Part shown: positions 7,642 to 14,477 of the stretch, one piece after another
Position numbering within the stretch: the stretch's first letter is position 1
Layout of the letters: the number at the start of each line of letters is the position of its first letter
Assembly: GCF_003568845.1 (NCBI RefSeq)
Contig: NZ_CP030126.1
Span: forward strand, 2,897,501 to 2,961,500
Direction: 5' to 3'
From: Indioceanicola profundi
GTDB taxonomy: Bacteria > Pseudomonadota > Alphaproteobacteria > Azospirillales > Azospirillaceae
DNA length: 64,000 bases
Position numbers and translations under genes: made by a program
Notes under the pieces: generated by a model
What the model saw: only the letters and a program-made list of their open reading frames with translations
Database searches by the model: none
What the model was told of the DNA's origin: nothing

Positions 7642-7999
7642 CGGCCATCAGCCCTATGATCGATTGGATAAGCGTCGCCGGAACCGCTCCGAGCACGACG
7701 TTTTCGGACCTCAACCAGGAGGCCGATGACTTATCATCCCCTCCTGTGATTGAGTCAAGGCTGCGGTATAATCGTAAAAAGAGCTGGGCGAGTTCAAAGG
7801 ACTTTGTTTCGGCTTGCAGCAGATAGGTGCCCTTGCGCATCCGAGTGACCGTAGAGTCCGATACGCCCAGCACGCGCGCAAGCTCTGCACTTTTGAGCCC
7901 GAAGTGATCCGCGGCACGGATCGTCGCCTTGGTGAGGATATGCGCACGACGATCCTGTTCTGCCTGAGGCGCAGCCGGTGGCGTCACGTTCCGCATCAT
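7604..7999 (-). CDS. Xre/MbcA/ParS-family antitoxin, about 131 aa
   Basis: A helix-turn-helix lies near residues 28-55 (HFGLKSAELARVLGVSDSTV), and a DUF2384-type C-terminal domain holds the toxin-docking region ending AVADYLDSRRGTV. The first of two adjacent ATG codons (7999, then 7996) is used; an AGGGGAC ribosome site lies 3-6 bases upstream, which favours these over the in-frame TTG at 8011. The protein neutralises the RES toxin and should repress the shared promoter at 8038-8066. The gene overlaps the toxin start by 38 bp, ensuring coupled synthesis. Confidence 0.87.
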   Translation of the reverse strand: MMRNVTPPAAPQAEQDRRAHILTKATIRAADHFGLKSAELARVLGVSDSTVTRMRKGTYLLQAETKSFELAQLFLRLYRSLDSITGGDDKSSASWLRSENVVLGAVPATLIQSIIGLMAVADYLDSRRGTV

Positions 8000-8037
8000 C
8001 GTCCCCTGCAAAATTGCGGCTCGTTATTTTCTACAGA

Positions 8038-8066
8038 TTAATATGGGCAAGGTTCCCCACCGTCAA
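8038..8066 (-). promoter_or_regulatory. Sigma-70 promoter of the RES-Xre operon
   Basis: On the minus strand TTGACG (8061-8066) and TATTAA (8038-8043) are separated by exactly 17 bases. Transcription would begin around 8031, leaving a leader of about 30 bases before the antitoxin ATG. It is one of the best consensus matches in the window. Confidence 0.65.
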
Positions 8067-8092
8067 GACGTGGTGATCAGCGCAATCGGTAT

Positions 8093-8133
8093 CAATCAAA
8101 AGTGAGTCCGCGGAGCCACAGGTCCCCGCGGAC
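8093..8133 (-). terminator. Terminator after the scaffold gene
   Basis: A perfect 8-bp stem GTCCGCGG (8106-8113) / CCGCGGAC (8126-8133) is followed on the minus strand by TCACTTTTGATTG. It lies 15 bases after the scaffold stop and would block read-through from the phage module into the inserted cargo. Confidence 0.55.
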
Positions 8134-8147
8134 CCATTTGGTGGATT

Positions 8148-8831
8148 TTACCCCCCATATGCCCGCCTGAACCCCTCCGTGACCTTCGCCACGAAGGCGG
8201 GGTCGCGGTCGCGCCAGTAGCGGGTGTCGCGGACCATGCGGTGGAGTTCGGCGTCCTCGGCCCCGACCGTGCCGGGCTTCAAGGCGGCGGGCTCCGTGCC
8301 GGCCATCATGCGGTGCAGGGCCAGAACGCCGTCGGCCGTGGCGGCCATGGCCTCCACCGCGTCCTTGGGCAGGTTGCGCTCGGCCCAGGCCAGGATCTGG
8401 CGGCTGACCTCCCGCCAAGCATCGGTCCCGCCGAAATGGGCGACCAGCCGTTCCAGCTCCCGGTCGGCGGCGAGGTCCCCGCCCAGCTCCTGCACCAGCG
8501 GCAGCATGCGCTCCGCCGCCAGATCGTAGAGGAGCTGCGCCTGCTCCGGCGTGAAGCCGGCGGCGTGGAGCCTGCCATTCACCTCCGGATCGGGGGCGAA
8601 CAGGCCGTGGTCGCAGGCGATGCAGTACCCCTCCGGCCCTTCCGGCACGCCCAGCGCCTTCAGCAGGGCCGGCCGGTCCGGTTCCGGCGTCGGGGCGGGG
8701 GCGGCGGAGAGGCGCTTTTCCAGCTCCGCATAGGATTTCAGCAGCGCCTCCACACGGATGGCGCCAGCTTCGGCGTCCCAGAACTTCTCCGGCACATTGG
8801 CGGGGCGGGTGGCAATGGTGGTCTCGGTCAT
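8148..8831 (-). CDS. Phage capsid assembly scaffold protein, 227 aa
   Basis: The protein begins MTETTIATRPANVPEKFWDA and then has IRVEALLKSYAELEKRL, the short helix-turn pattern typical of T7 gp9-like scaffolds and other phage scaffold proteins. The remainder is acidic and helical, ending YWRDRDPAFVAKVTEGFRRA, consistent with a capsid-interacting C-terminal helix. A scaffold guides capsid polymerisation and is then lost. The capsid gene should follow immediately but is 3.3 kb further on, beyond the GST/YafY/RES/Xre cargo. The frame is intact. Confidence 0.78.
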   Translation of the reverse strand: MTETTIATRPANVPEKFWDAEAGAIRVEALLKSYAELEKRLSAAPAPTPEPDRPALLKALGVPEGPEGYCIACDHGLFAPDPEVNGRLHAAGFTPEQAQLLYDLAAERMLPLVQELGGDLAADRELERLVAHFGGTDAWREVSRQILAWAERNLPKDAVEAMAATADGVLALHRMMAGTEPAALKPGTVGAEDAELHRMVRDTRYWRDRDPAFVAKVTEGFRRAYGG

Positions 8832-8872
8832 GTCGTTCCTCGGTGATGTTTGATGAAGCCGATTTTCTGAAC

Positions 8873-8905
8873 CGTAGGTCGGTCACGCGCAGCGTGGCCG
8901 ACAGC
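8873..8905. repeat. CGTAGG palindrome, half copy
   Basis: CGTAGGTCGGTCACGCG followed by CAGCGTGGCCGACAG is one half of the paired element at 19822-19917, differing at only a few bases. It lies just upstream of the scaffold start. Confidence 0.6.
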
Positions 8906-8960
8906 CTTTGCCCGTCCAGGCCATTGGACCCTGTTCTCCCTGTGGAGAGGGCTGCTGCGG

Positions 8961-9095
8961 GTTATTGGAAAGGATGAATGGGATGGATGGGATGACGGAG
9001 CGCATCTCATCCAGCGGCTTTGACCGGTGATGGAGGACTGGCTCCGCCGGTCCGGCGCGCCATCCCATCCATCCCATCCATCCTTTCCAAGTAAC
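8961..9095. repeat. Long inverted repeat of GGATGGATGGGATG type
   Basis: Arms at 8967-8994 and 9061-9088 match at 27 of 28 positions as reverse complements, and the match extends outward a few bases to 8961 and 9095. Each arm is itself made of GGATGGAT-like short repeats. It lies in the 473-bp gap between scaffold and the Bbp19-like gene, where no credible coding sequence is seen. Confidence 0.75.
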
Positions 9096-9154
9096 CAGCC
9101 GTCTCCCACGGCCCGCGCGGGCAGGGTCGAATGGCCGGGCCGGCGACATCTCGA

Positions 9155-9295
9155 ATGATGAAAAGGATGGGAAGGATGAACATGATGGAGCCGGGCCATT
9201 CGGCTTTCAGTTCGGCCTTGCCCGGTCCTGGGCACTGCCTGCGGCGCAGCCGGTCCATCATTCCCATTCCCCTCATTCCTTCATCTTCCAGCATG
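9155..9295. repeat. Second, looser inverted repeat of the same purine-rich family
   Basis: A purine-rich stretch with AAAAGGATGGGAAGGATG near 9163-9180 faces a pyrimidine-rich stretch with CATTCCCATTCCCCTCATTC near 9258-9277. Matching is imperfect, but composition and word usage are the same as in the neighbouring inverted repeat. Together the two cover most of this intergenic gap. Confidence 0.5.
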
Positions 9296-9304
9296 TCCGC
9301 GGCC

Positions 9305-9571
9305 CTAACCCTGGCCCGCGATTTGCGCAGCCGGACGGGCCAGCGCCTCCAGCCGCAGCACCAGGGCGCGCTGCCCTTCCAGCATGCGCAGGGCGGCGTC
9401 GCCGGCGCTGGCCCCCAGCGTGCGGTCCACGGTGGTTCGCCGCAGATGGGCCAGCAGCAGCTTTCCATCGGCCGTTGCGAACAGGCGGGCGCAGGCCGGG
9501 GCCAGCTCCGCCGGGGCGGGAACGGCGGCGGGGGCGTCCTGCAGCCAGTCCCAGCCAGCGGGGTCATGCAT
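9305..9571 (-). CDS. Small Bbp19-like phage protein, 88 aa
   Basis: The ATG at 9571 opens MHDPAGWDWLQDAPAAVPAP, and the conserved core is CARLFATADGKLLLAHLRRT followed by RMLEGQRALV near the end. The core resembles small proteins of the Bbp19 type that accompany portal genes in podoviruses; their function is not established. The start overlaps the restored 3' end of the portal gene by 8 bp, showing that the original portal frame ended at 9564. The frame is intact. Confidence 0.65.
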   Translation of the reverse strand: MHDPAGWDWLQDAPAAVPAPAELAPACARLFATADGKLLLAHLRRTTVDRTLGASAGDAALRMLEGQRALVLRLEALARPAAQIAGQG

Positions 9572-11050
9572 GGTCCGCCTCCCCCGCCGCGGGCAGCGGC
9601 TTCAGCAGCCCGGCCGGCACCCCGGCCGCATCGGCCAGCAGCCGGGCGGCGGCCCCGAGATCCACGGCGGCCAGCGCCTCCGGCCCCAGTGCAGCGACGC
9701 TTTCCAGCCAGCGCAAGGTGGTCTCCCCATCCCGCTTGGCCTGGGCGCGGGCCAGGGGGAGAGGATCTGCACCGTCACCAGCCGCCCGTCGGCGACCACG
9801 TCCGGCACCTCCCCCCGCCGCCGCAGGATGGCGAGGCAGCGCCGCACCAGCGGCACCAGCAGCTCCGATTGCAGCCGGCCATAGGTCGCGCCCAGCATCC
9901 GCGCCATCTCGGCGGAGCGTTCCAGAACCTCCGTCGCCGTCATGCGCGGCCCTTCCAGCGGGCCGAGCCTGTCGGCCAGCAGGGCATGGCGGATGCGGGC
10001 GCGCAGATCGTCCAGCACAAGCTGGGACACGTCGAACCGACCGGGGCTGGCCAGCGGGGTCAGCCCGGCGCTGCCCACCGCCTTGGGGATGATGGTGCCC
10101 GGCACCAGCCGGATGCTGGCGGGATTCAGCACCCCGTCATCGTCGGCCTGCCAGATGCCCGTCACGGCGATGCTGGCATTCTTCAGCACCAGCTCCACCA
10201 CCTTGTTGGCGGTCTTGATGTCGGGCAGCGCCTTCATCACCGGCGACCTGCCATAGGTCTCCCCCGGCGCTTTCAGCCAGCGGAAGGCGATGAAGGGGCT
10301 GTTGGCGAAGCGGCCATCGGCCAGCAGCACCGGCGGCTCCCCCTCCAGCACCACGGCCCAGCGGTGCCCGGTGCCCTGCGGGTCCAGGGGCAGCACGGCC
10401 TCCACCACGGCGAAGCGCGCCTGCGGGTCGGACTCCGCCGCGGCCTGCCGGTCGGGCGGCAGCCGACCGGGGCCGAAGCGCCGCGCGATCTCCGCCCCGG
10501 TCAGCTCCACCCGCCGGAACACCACGTCCAGCCGCCCCTCCCCGCTTTCCTCCAGCACCAAGTCGGACAGGGGAATGGCGGTGAAGCGCAGGGCGCTGGG
10601 CCCGCCGGGGGCGGCCTCCTCCACGGCCAGGCAGGCGGTGCCGCCGGCCACCACGTCCAGAAAGGCCTGGTGCGCCTCCACCGCGAAGTTGGAGCGGTCG
10701 ATCTGCGCCTGGAGTTCGGCGCTCGCCCGCTCCAGCAGGGGGGCCAGCAGCGCGCGCTCCCCCTCCTCCAGCTCCGGCCCTGGGGCCAGCCCGGCCCAGC
10801 GGGACCAGGGCGGGGTGAGCTGGGCCAGCAGGCTGGCGGCCAGTTGGTCGGCGGCGTCCGCCGCGGTGGCGTCGAACAGGGCGTCGCCGCGCCACGCCCC
10901 CTGGCCCGACCCGCCGAACATCCCGCTCTGCGGCAGCACATGGGCATAGCATTCGCGCCACAACGGTTCCCACCCCGCCCGGCGTACCCGTGCGGCATGG
11001 TGGCGGGCCAGGATGGCTTCGGCATCGCCCGTGGATGTGATCGCCTGCAT
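9564..11050 (-). pseudogene. Phage portal (head-tail connector) gene with a one-base frameshift
   Basis: From ATG 11050 the protein reads as a T7 gp8-like portal: an N-terminal helical part (WEPLWRECYAHVLPQSGMFG), a central wing, and a stem region with GETYGRSPVMKALPDIKTAN and RMTATEVLERSAEMARMLG. At a run of five C (G run at 9755-9759 on the plus strand) the frame slips. The current frame ends at 9602 in Trp/Pro-rich residues unlike the family. Adding one C restores a sensible C-terminus (LARAQAKRDGETTLRWLES..) that ends at TGA 9564-9566, overlapping the next gene by 8 bp. About 60 C-terminal residues are affected. This could be true decay or a homopolymer sequencing error. Confidence 0.82.
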
Positions 11051-11053
11051 GGT

Positions 11054-11323
11054 TCAGCCCCCCAGCAGGGTCTTGCGGCGCGGGGCCAGGCTGCCGGGCG
11101 TCAGCACGCCGCGCCAGCCGGTCAGCACCGTACCCGCCCGGCCGAGCGAGCGGCGCAGCAGGCTACGTTCCGCGGCCTGGGCCACCGCCGCCTCCACCGG
11201 GTCGGATGCTTCGGGAGCCGGGGCGGCGGGCGGGCTGCCGGTGACGAGTGGTGCGGCCGAGGCCGGCGGCGTCAAGGCGGGCACCGTCGCGCGGGGCTTG
11301 GGCGAGGAGATGATGCGGGCCAT
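11054..11323 (-). CDS. Small phage protein upstream of portal, 89 aa
   Basis: The N-terminal half is rich in proline and alanine and looks disordered. The C-terminal half has the pattern RAGTVLTGWRGVLTPGSLAP ending RRKTLLGG. Short proteins ending in a G-W/F-R-G-V-L..R-K-T-L-L-G motif occur just before portal genes in related prophages; I know no function for them. It stops 3 bp before the portal start, so the two are surely cotranscribed. Confidence 0.6.
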   Translation of the reverse strand: MARIISSPKPRATVPALTPPASAAPLVTGSPPAAPAPEASDPVEAAVAQAAERSLLRRSLGRAGTVLTGWRGVLTPGSLAPRRKTLLGG

Positions 11324-11365
11324 GGGATGGCGTCTCCGGATGAAGGGCGGAAGGGGGAAGCCGGC

Positions 11366-11748
11366 TTACCGGCTGGTGAGGCGGCGATAGAGCTGGAAGG
11401 GCGTCAGCACGAAGGGGGCGTGCAGCCCCAGCACGCGCTTACCGCCTCCACACAGGTGAAGAGGGCCAAGGGGGCCGGCTTGCGGTGACCGCGGCGGATT
11501 AGGGCTTCCACCACCGTCAACCCGCGCGCCCGGAACCAGCCGGCCAGATCGAAGCCGGGCTCCATCGGCTGCACCGCCAGTTCGGTGTGGGGGGAGAGCG
11601 GGTCCAGCGTCACCCAGTGCGGCCCGTCGCGCAGGGCCACGAAGACATGGCGGAAGCCGGGCTTCAGCAGGCGCAGCCAGGGCAGCTCCGTGCCGTCGCA
11701 GAACACGACCAGGGCGGTGCCGGGCCGGCGGGTACGGGGGGCGGTCAT
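11366..11748 (-). pseudogene. Conserved phage protein gene with a one-base frameshift
   Basis: From ATG 11748, which overlaps the preceding TGA as ATGA, the frame gives MTAPRTRRPGTALVVFCDGT and continues through FRHVFVALRDGPHWVTLDPL to FTCVEAV. It then slips at about 11440 into SACWGCTPPSC and stops. Adding one base (GTA AAG or similar) restores KRVLGLHAPFVLTPFQLYRR and a TAA at 11366, giving 128 codons. The single histidine in FRH and cysteine in FTCVEA recall a cysteine-peptidase-like fold, but this is speculative. It is probably a conserved phage gene of unknown function, damaged or misread. Confidence 0.65.
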
Positions 11749-12107
11749 GCCACGATGCCCTTGCCGCGCAGCACCGGGTCCAGCCGGTCCAGCGCCTCCC
11801 GCCACAGGCCGCTGGCCCGCGCCTCATGCCGGCGCTGGGGGTCGGGAGCCATGAAGCGGCGGCCGTAATGCACCATCACGGCCAGATGCTCCCGGAACAG
11901 GCGGCGCTGGCGGTACAGCCGGTCCACGGCGCGGGCGACATCCACCGGTTCGCAGGGGCGGGGCACCAGGGCCTGACCGGCGCGCACGCGAGCCCCGTTT
12001 GCCCGTGCGTCCTGCGCCTGCACGAACCAGAACCAAGCCTCCTCCGTCGAGTTGAAAGGGGTGGCGTCGGTATAGATCGTTGCGTTTGGCACAAAACGTG
12101 AACACAT
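11745..12107 (-). CDS. Conserved phage-associated protein, 120 aa
   Basis: The start ATG at 12107 follows a GGGGAGGG ribosome site 9 bases upstream. After a short lead the protein has TPFNSTEEAWFWFVQAQDAR, then a Cys-Glu-Pro turn (RPCEPVDVARAVDRLYRQRR), and ends SGLWREALDRLDPVLRGKGI. That Trp-rich helix, RPCEP motif and terminal WREAL..L..KGIV pattern recur in small proteins at the start of alphaproteobacterial prophage modules; their role is unknown to me. It is the first gene of the minus-strand phage operon and is divergent from the S24 repressor. Confidence 0.6.
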   Translation of the reverse strand: MCSRFVPNATIYTDATPFNSTEEAWFWFVQAQDARANGARVRAGQALVPRPCEPVDVARAVDRLYRQRRLFREHLAVMVHYGRRFMAPDPQRRHEARASGLWREALDRLDPVLRGKGIVA

Positions 12108-12229
12108 TAGTGGTGGCCCTCCCCGAAAGCGGACTGGACCACCAGAATTTCAGGCTTTAAGTCCTAAGTCAACGGGAATCGGAATACGATCCTAGGGACA
12201 TCCTCTTTTAATCGTGGGATATTTCTCCC

Positions 12230-12865
12230 ATGCTCAAGCATGCTGACATCTGGCGCGCCATCGACCGGCTTGCTGCCCGCCATGGCCTATCCGCATCCGG
12301 TCTCGCCAAGCGCGGCGGGCTGGACCCAACCACCTTCAACAAGTCGAAGCGCACCACGCCGGACGGCAAGCTGCGCTGGCCCTCGACCGAAAGCATCGCC
12401 AAGGTGCTGGAGGCGACGGGCAGCAGCTTCGCGGAGTTCGTGAACATGACCGACGGCGGGGCGGAAGGCCCCCGCCGGGTCCAGCGGGTTCCCGTGATCG
12501 GCTACGCACAGGCCGGCAGCCAAGGGTTTTTCGACGATGCCGGCTATCCGGTCGGCAGCGGCTGGGATGAGCTGGAATTCCCCCATGTCGCCGATCCCCA
12601 CGCCTATGCGCTGGAGATTTCCGGCGACAGCATGGAGCCGCTGTACCGCGATGGCGACATCATCATCGTGTCGCCGGCCGCCAATGTGCGCCGCGGCGAC
12701 CGGGTGGTGGTCCGCACACGGGAGGGAGAGGTGATGGCCAAGCATCTCGCCCGCATGACGGCCACGAAGATCGAGTTGCAATCGCTGAACAAGGCCCATG
12801 CCGACCGGTCGCTGGCGATGACCGACGTGGCCTGGATGGCGCGGATCATCTGGGCCAGCCAGTAG
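12230..12865 (+). CDS. HTH/S24 (LexA/CI-like) transcriptional repressor, 211 aa
   Basis: Residues 1-70 hold a helix-turn-helix (RHGLSASGLAKRGGLDPTTF, then KLRWPSTESIAKVLEATG). Residues 95-211 form an S24 peptidase domain with the nucleophile region SGDSMEPLYRDGDIIIVSP and the lysine in EVMAKHLARM. Such proteins repress promoters and may self-cleave when RecA is activated. A close chromosomal relative is common in alphaproteobacteria, so it may be a host gene. Its divergent placement against the phage operon, 122 bp away, suits a prophage repressor. CCTAAG/CCTAGG words flank both ends of the gene and are candidate operator parts. Confidence 0.85.
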   Translation: MLKHADIWRAIDRLAARHGLSASGLAKRGGLDPTTFNKSKRTTPDGKLRWPSTESIAKVLEATGSSFAEFVNMTDGGAEGPRRVQRVPVIGYAQAGSQGFFDDAGYPVGSGWDELEFPHVADPHAYALEISGDSMEPLYRDGDIIIVSPAANVRRGDRVVVRTREGEVMAKHLARMTATKIELQSLNKAHADRSLAMTDVAWMARIIWASQ

Positions 12866-12965
12866 GCCGGCCATTTTCCGCAAATGCTCCTAGGAATTTA
12901 GTCTTGACAGTTTCGCCGCGCGCGGGAGACTTGGAAATCGAGTCGCCCACCCGTGCGGAGCCCAC

Positions 12966-13262
12966 ATGACCATCCCGAACCGCCCCGATCCCGTTCCCCT
13001 GATCGATGTTCTGGAGCGTGCCTATGACGGTCCGCCGCCATCGCTGGCGCTTGCCGTGGCGCGGGCCGGCGGACCTGCCGCCTAGCTGGCCGACCGGGCG
13101 GCATCCGCCAGGGCCTGGGCCGCAGGCGATTGTGCGGCGGCCCGCATTGCTGCCGCCCGCCGCCGCGCCATGCTCCCGGCCCGTCAGGTGCGCGGGGACG
13201 CATGGCTTCTCAGGCTGACAACCAGGCTGGCGAAAGCACGGGAACGGGCCTTGGCCCCGTAG
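12966..13262 (+). pseudogene. Small gene of 98 codons interrupted by TAG
   Basis: The ATG at 12966 follows GGAG and lies downstream of a perfect TTGACA (12904-12909), though no good -10 is seen. The first 39 codons read MTIPNRPDPVPLIDVLERAY and on to a TAG at 13083-13085. The same frame continues without stop for 58 more codons (ARAWAAGDCAAARIAAARRR, then GDAWLLRLTTRLAKARERAL), which look like one helical protein with the first part. The final TAG (13260-13262) is supplied by a CGTAGG palindrome. It is probably a small phage early gene. Homology would need a search. Confidence 0.5.
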
Positions 13263-13292
13263 GTCGGATCGGCGCTCCGCTCGATCCGACCT
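13258..13292. repeat. CGTAGG palindrome, single copy
   Basis: CGTAGGTCGGATCGGCGCTC and its mirror CGATCCGACCTGG form a near-perfect stem. The TAG within the repeat is the stop codon of the preceding small gene. It separates that gene from the convergent terB. Confidence 0.65.
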
Positions 13293-13302
13293 GGCTCGCG
13301 CC

Positions 13303-13707
13303 TCACCCCATCGCATAGCGGGCGCGGGCGCCGCGCTCCAGTGCAGCCGCCGTCAGCCGATCCACATCCAGCCCGTGGCGCAGCAGCTCCAGCATGCGCA
13401 GCTCCTCCTGCGTGGCGGTGCCGTCGGCGGCCACCACTTCGCAGGCCAGGGCATAGGCGGTTTCCCGCAGTCGCGGCGGCAGGGACTGCTTAATCATCCC
13501 GATGATCTTGTCCAGCCCGTCCTCGTCCGACAGCAGCTCGGTGCATTCCTGCGCCACGTCGGTCAGTTCGTTCAGCTTGAACCCGCGGAAGGCCGGCAGG
13601 TAGCGGACATTCTCGCTGATCGTCTTCAGTTCGGGATCGGTCATGTCGCCGTCGGAAGCCGAAACAGTGACCATGGTGTAGATCAGCGCGCGGGGGTGGT
13701 CGATCAT
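13303..13707 (-). CDS. TerB-family protein, 134 aa
   Basis: Two related halves each carry an acidic metal-binding loop: ASDGDMTDPELKTISENVRY near residue 17 and AADGTATQEELRMLELLRHG near residue 93. They are separated by helices that include the TDVAQECTELLSDEDGLDK segment. This duplicated Asp-rich layout is the TerB fold, originally found in tellurite-resistance operons but also widespread as single chromosomal genes linked to envelope stress. There are no other ter genes nearby, so a tellurite role should not be assumed. Confidence 0.85.
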   Translation of the reverse strand: MIDHPRALIYTMVTVSASDGDMTDPELKTISENVRYLPAFRGFKLNELTDVAQECTELLSDEDGLDKIIGMIKQSLPPRLRETAYALACEVVAADGTATQEELRMLELLRHGLDVDRLTAAALERGARARYAMG

Positions 13708-13821
13708 CTTGCGTCCTTCTCGGGGGTTCTTCCGTCCTGTGACCTGCGCTTATCTCAGCACGCATGTAGCTGGAATCAAGCGCGGGGGCGGATAGGGGAA
13801 TGGGGAAAACGGGCCGGCGGA

Positions 13822-14388
13822 TCAGCCCGGCGGGGCATCGCCGGTTCTTGCGGCGGGTCCGGACGTCACCATCCGGCGGGCCGCACCGCCGACCGGGTCC
13901 ATCGCCTCGGCCGGGCTGTTGACAGGGCTGCCGACGATGCTGAAGCTGCCGTCGGTTTCCAGAACAACCGCGCCGACGCTGTCCATGCCGGAATGGCCCT
14001 GGGCGCGTATCGCGGCCATCACCTCTTCCCGCGTGACCCGGCGGGCCTTCATGGGTTCCGGCAGCAGCCTGCCCTGCCAGGCGACCAGGGCCGGTTCGTC
14101 CTTGATAAGCCGCTGGAATCCTTCCGAGCGCACAGACAGCCATGTGATGACGAACTGCAACCCGATCAGCAGGGCGAAGGCGAGCATTCCCTCGGCCAGG
14201 GCCACGTCCTTGGACAGCAGCACCGTCGCAAGGGTGGAGCCCAGCGCCACCGTGACGATGAGGTCGAAGGCGTTCATCTTTGAGAGGGTGCGGGGTCCGG
14301 AGATGCGCAGCAGGAACACCAGCCCCACATAGGCCAGCGCGCCCACCACCAAGGTCCGCCCCAGATCGGGCCAGCTATCGAAGAACAT
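13822..14388 (-). CDS. DUF421/YetF-family membrane protein, 188 aa
   Basis: Three membrane segments occupy roughly residues 10-28, 38-57 and 64-84. They include the family signature RISGPRTLSKMNAFDLIVTV and GSTLATVLLSKDVALAEG. A cytoplasmic alpha/beta domain (90-150) follows, with KDEPALVAWQGRLLPEPMKA and VTREEVMAAIRAQG. The last 35 residues are variable. YetF-type proteins are inner-membrane proteins linked to spore or envelope physiology in other bacteria; the biochemical role is unknown. It is transcribed alone, after the hairpin that ends uspA. Confidence 0.85.
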   Translation of the reverse strand: MFFDSWPDLGRTLVVGALAYVGLVFLLRISGPRTLSKMNAFDLIVTVALGSTLATVLLSKDVALAEGMLAFALLIGLQFVITWLSVRSEGFQRLIKDEPALVAWQGRLLPEPMKARRVTREEVMAAIRAQGHSGMDSVGAVVLETDGSFSIVGSPVNSPAEAMDPVGGAARRMVTSGPAARTGDAPPG

Positions 14389-14402
14389 GGCCCTTCAAAC
14401 GC

Positions 14403-14435
14403 CGCAGGGCCGTCGGTGTTGCCGACGGCCCTGCG
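14403..14435 (-). terminator. Strong hairpin after uspA
   Basis: A perfect 14-bp stem (CGCAGGGCCGTCGG / CCGACGGCCCTGCG) with a 5-nt loop lies just beyond the uspA stop. On the minus strand GCGTTTGAAG follows, so the T-tract is weak. It separates the sulP-uspA unit from the DUF421 gene. Confidence 0.55.
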
Positions 14436-14477
14436 CTTTTCCCAAGAAATCCGCCGATCCGTACCGCTCCGGGTAGC

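Noticed and set aside
8092-8886. Alternative minus-strand frame overlapping the scaffold gene
   Set aside because: It is a Gly/Arg/Ala-rich shadow and lacks the scaffold-type helices seen in the 8148-8831 frame.
9755-9759. Programmed -1 frameshift in the portal gene
   Set aside because: No classical slippery heptamer is present (TCC CCC TGG), and similar one-base losses occur in unrelated genes of the window, so a missing base is more likely.
1-12107. Complete functional prophage
   Set aside because: No integrase, lysis, replication or terminase gene is in view, and several structural genes are broken. The left part lies outside the window, so completeness cannot be judged.
13303-13707. Tellurite-resistance island
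   Set aside because: Only a single TerB-type gene is present with no other ter genes, which is common for chromosomal TerB.
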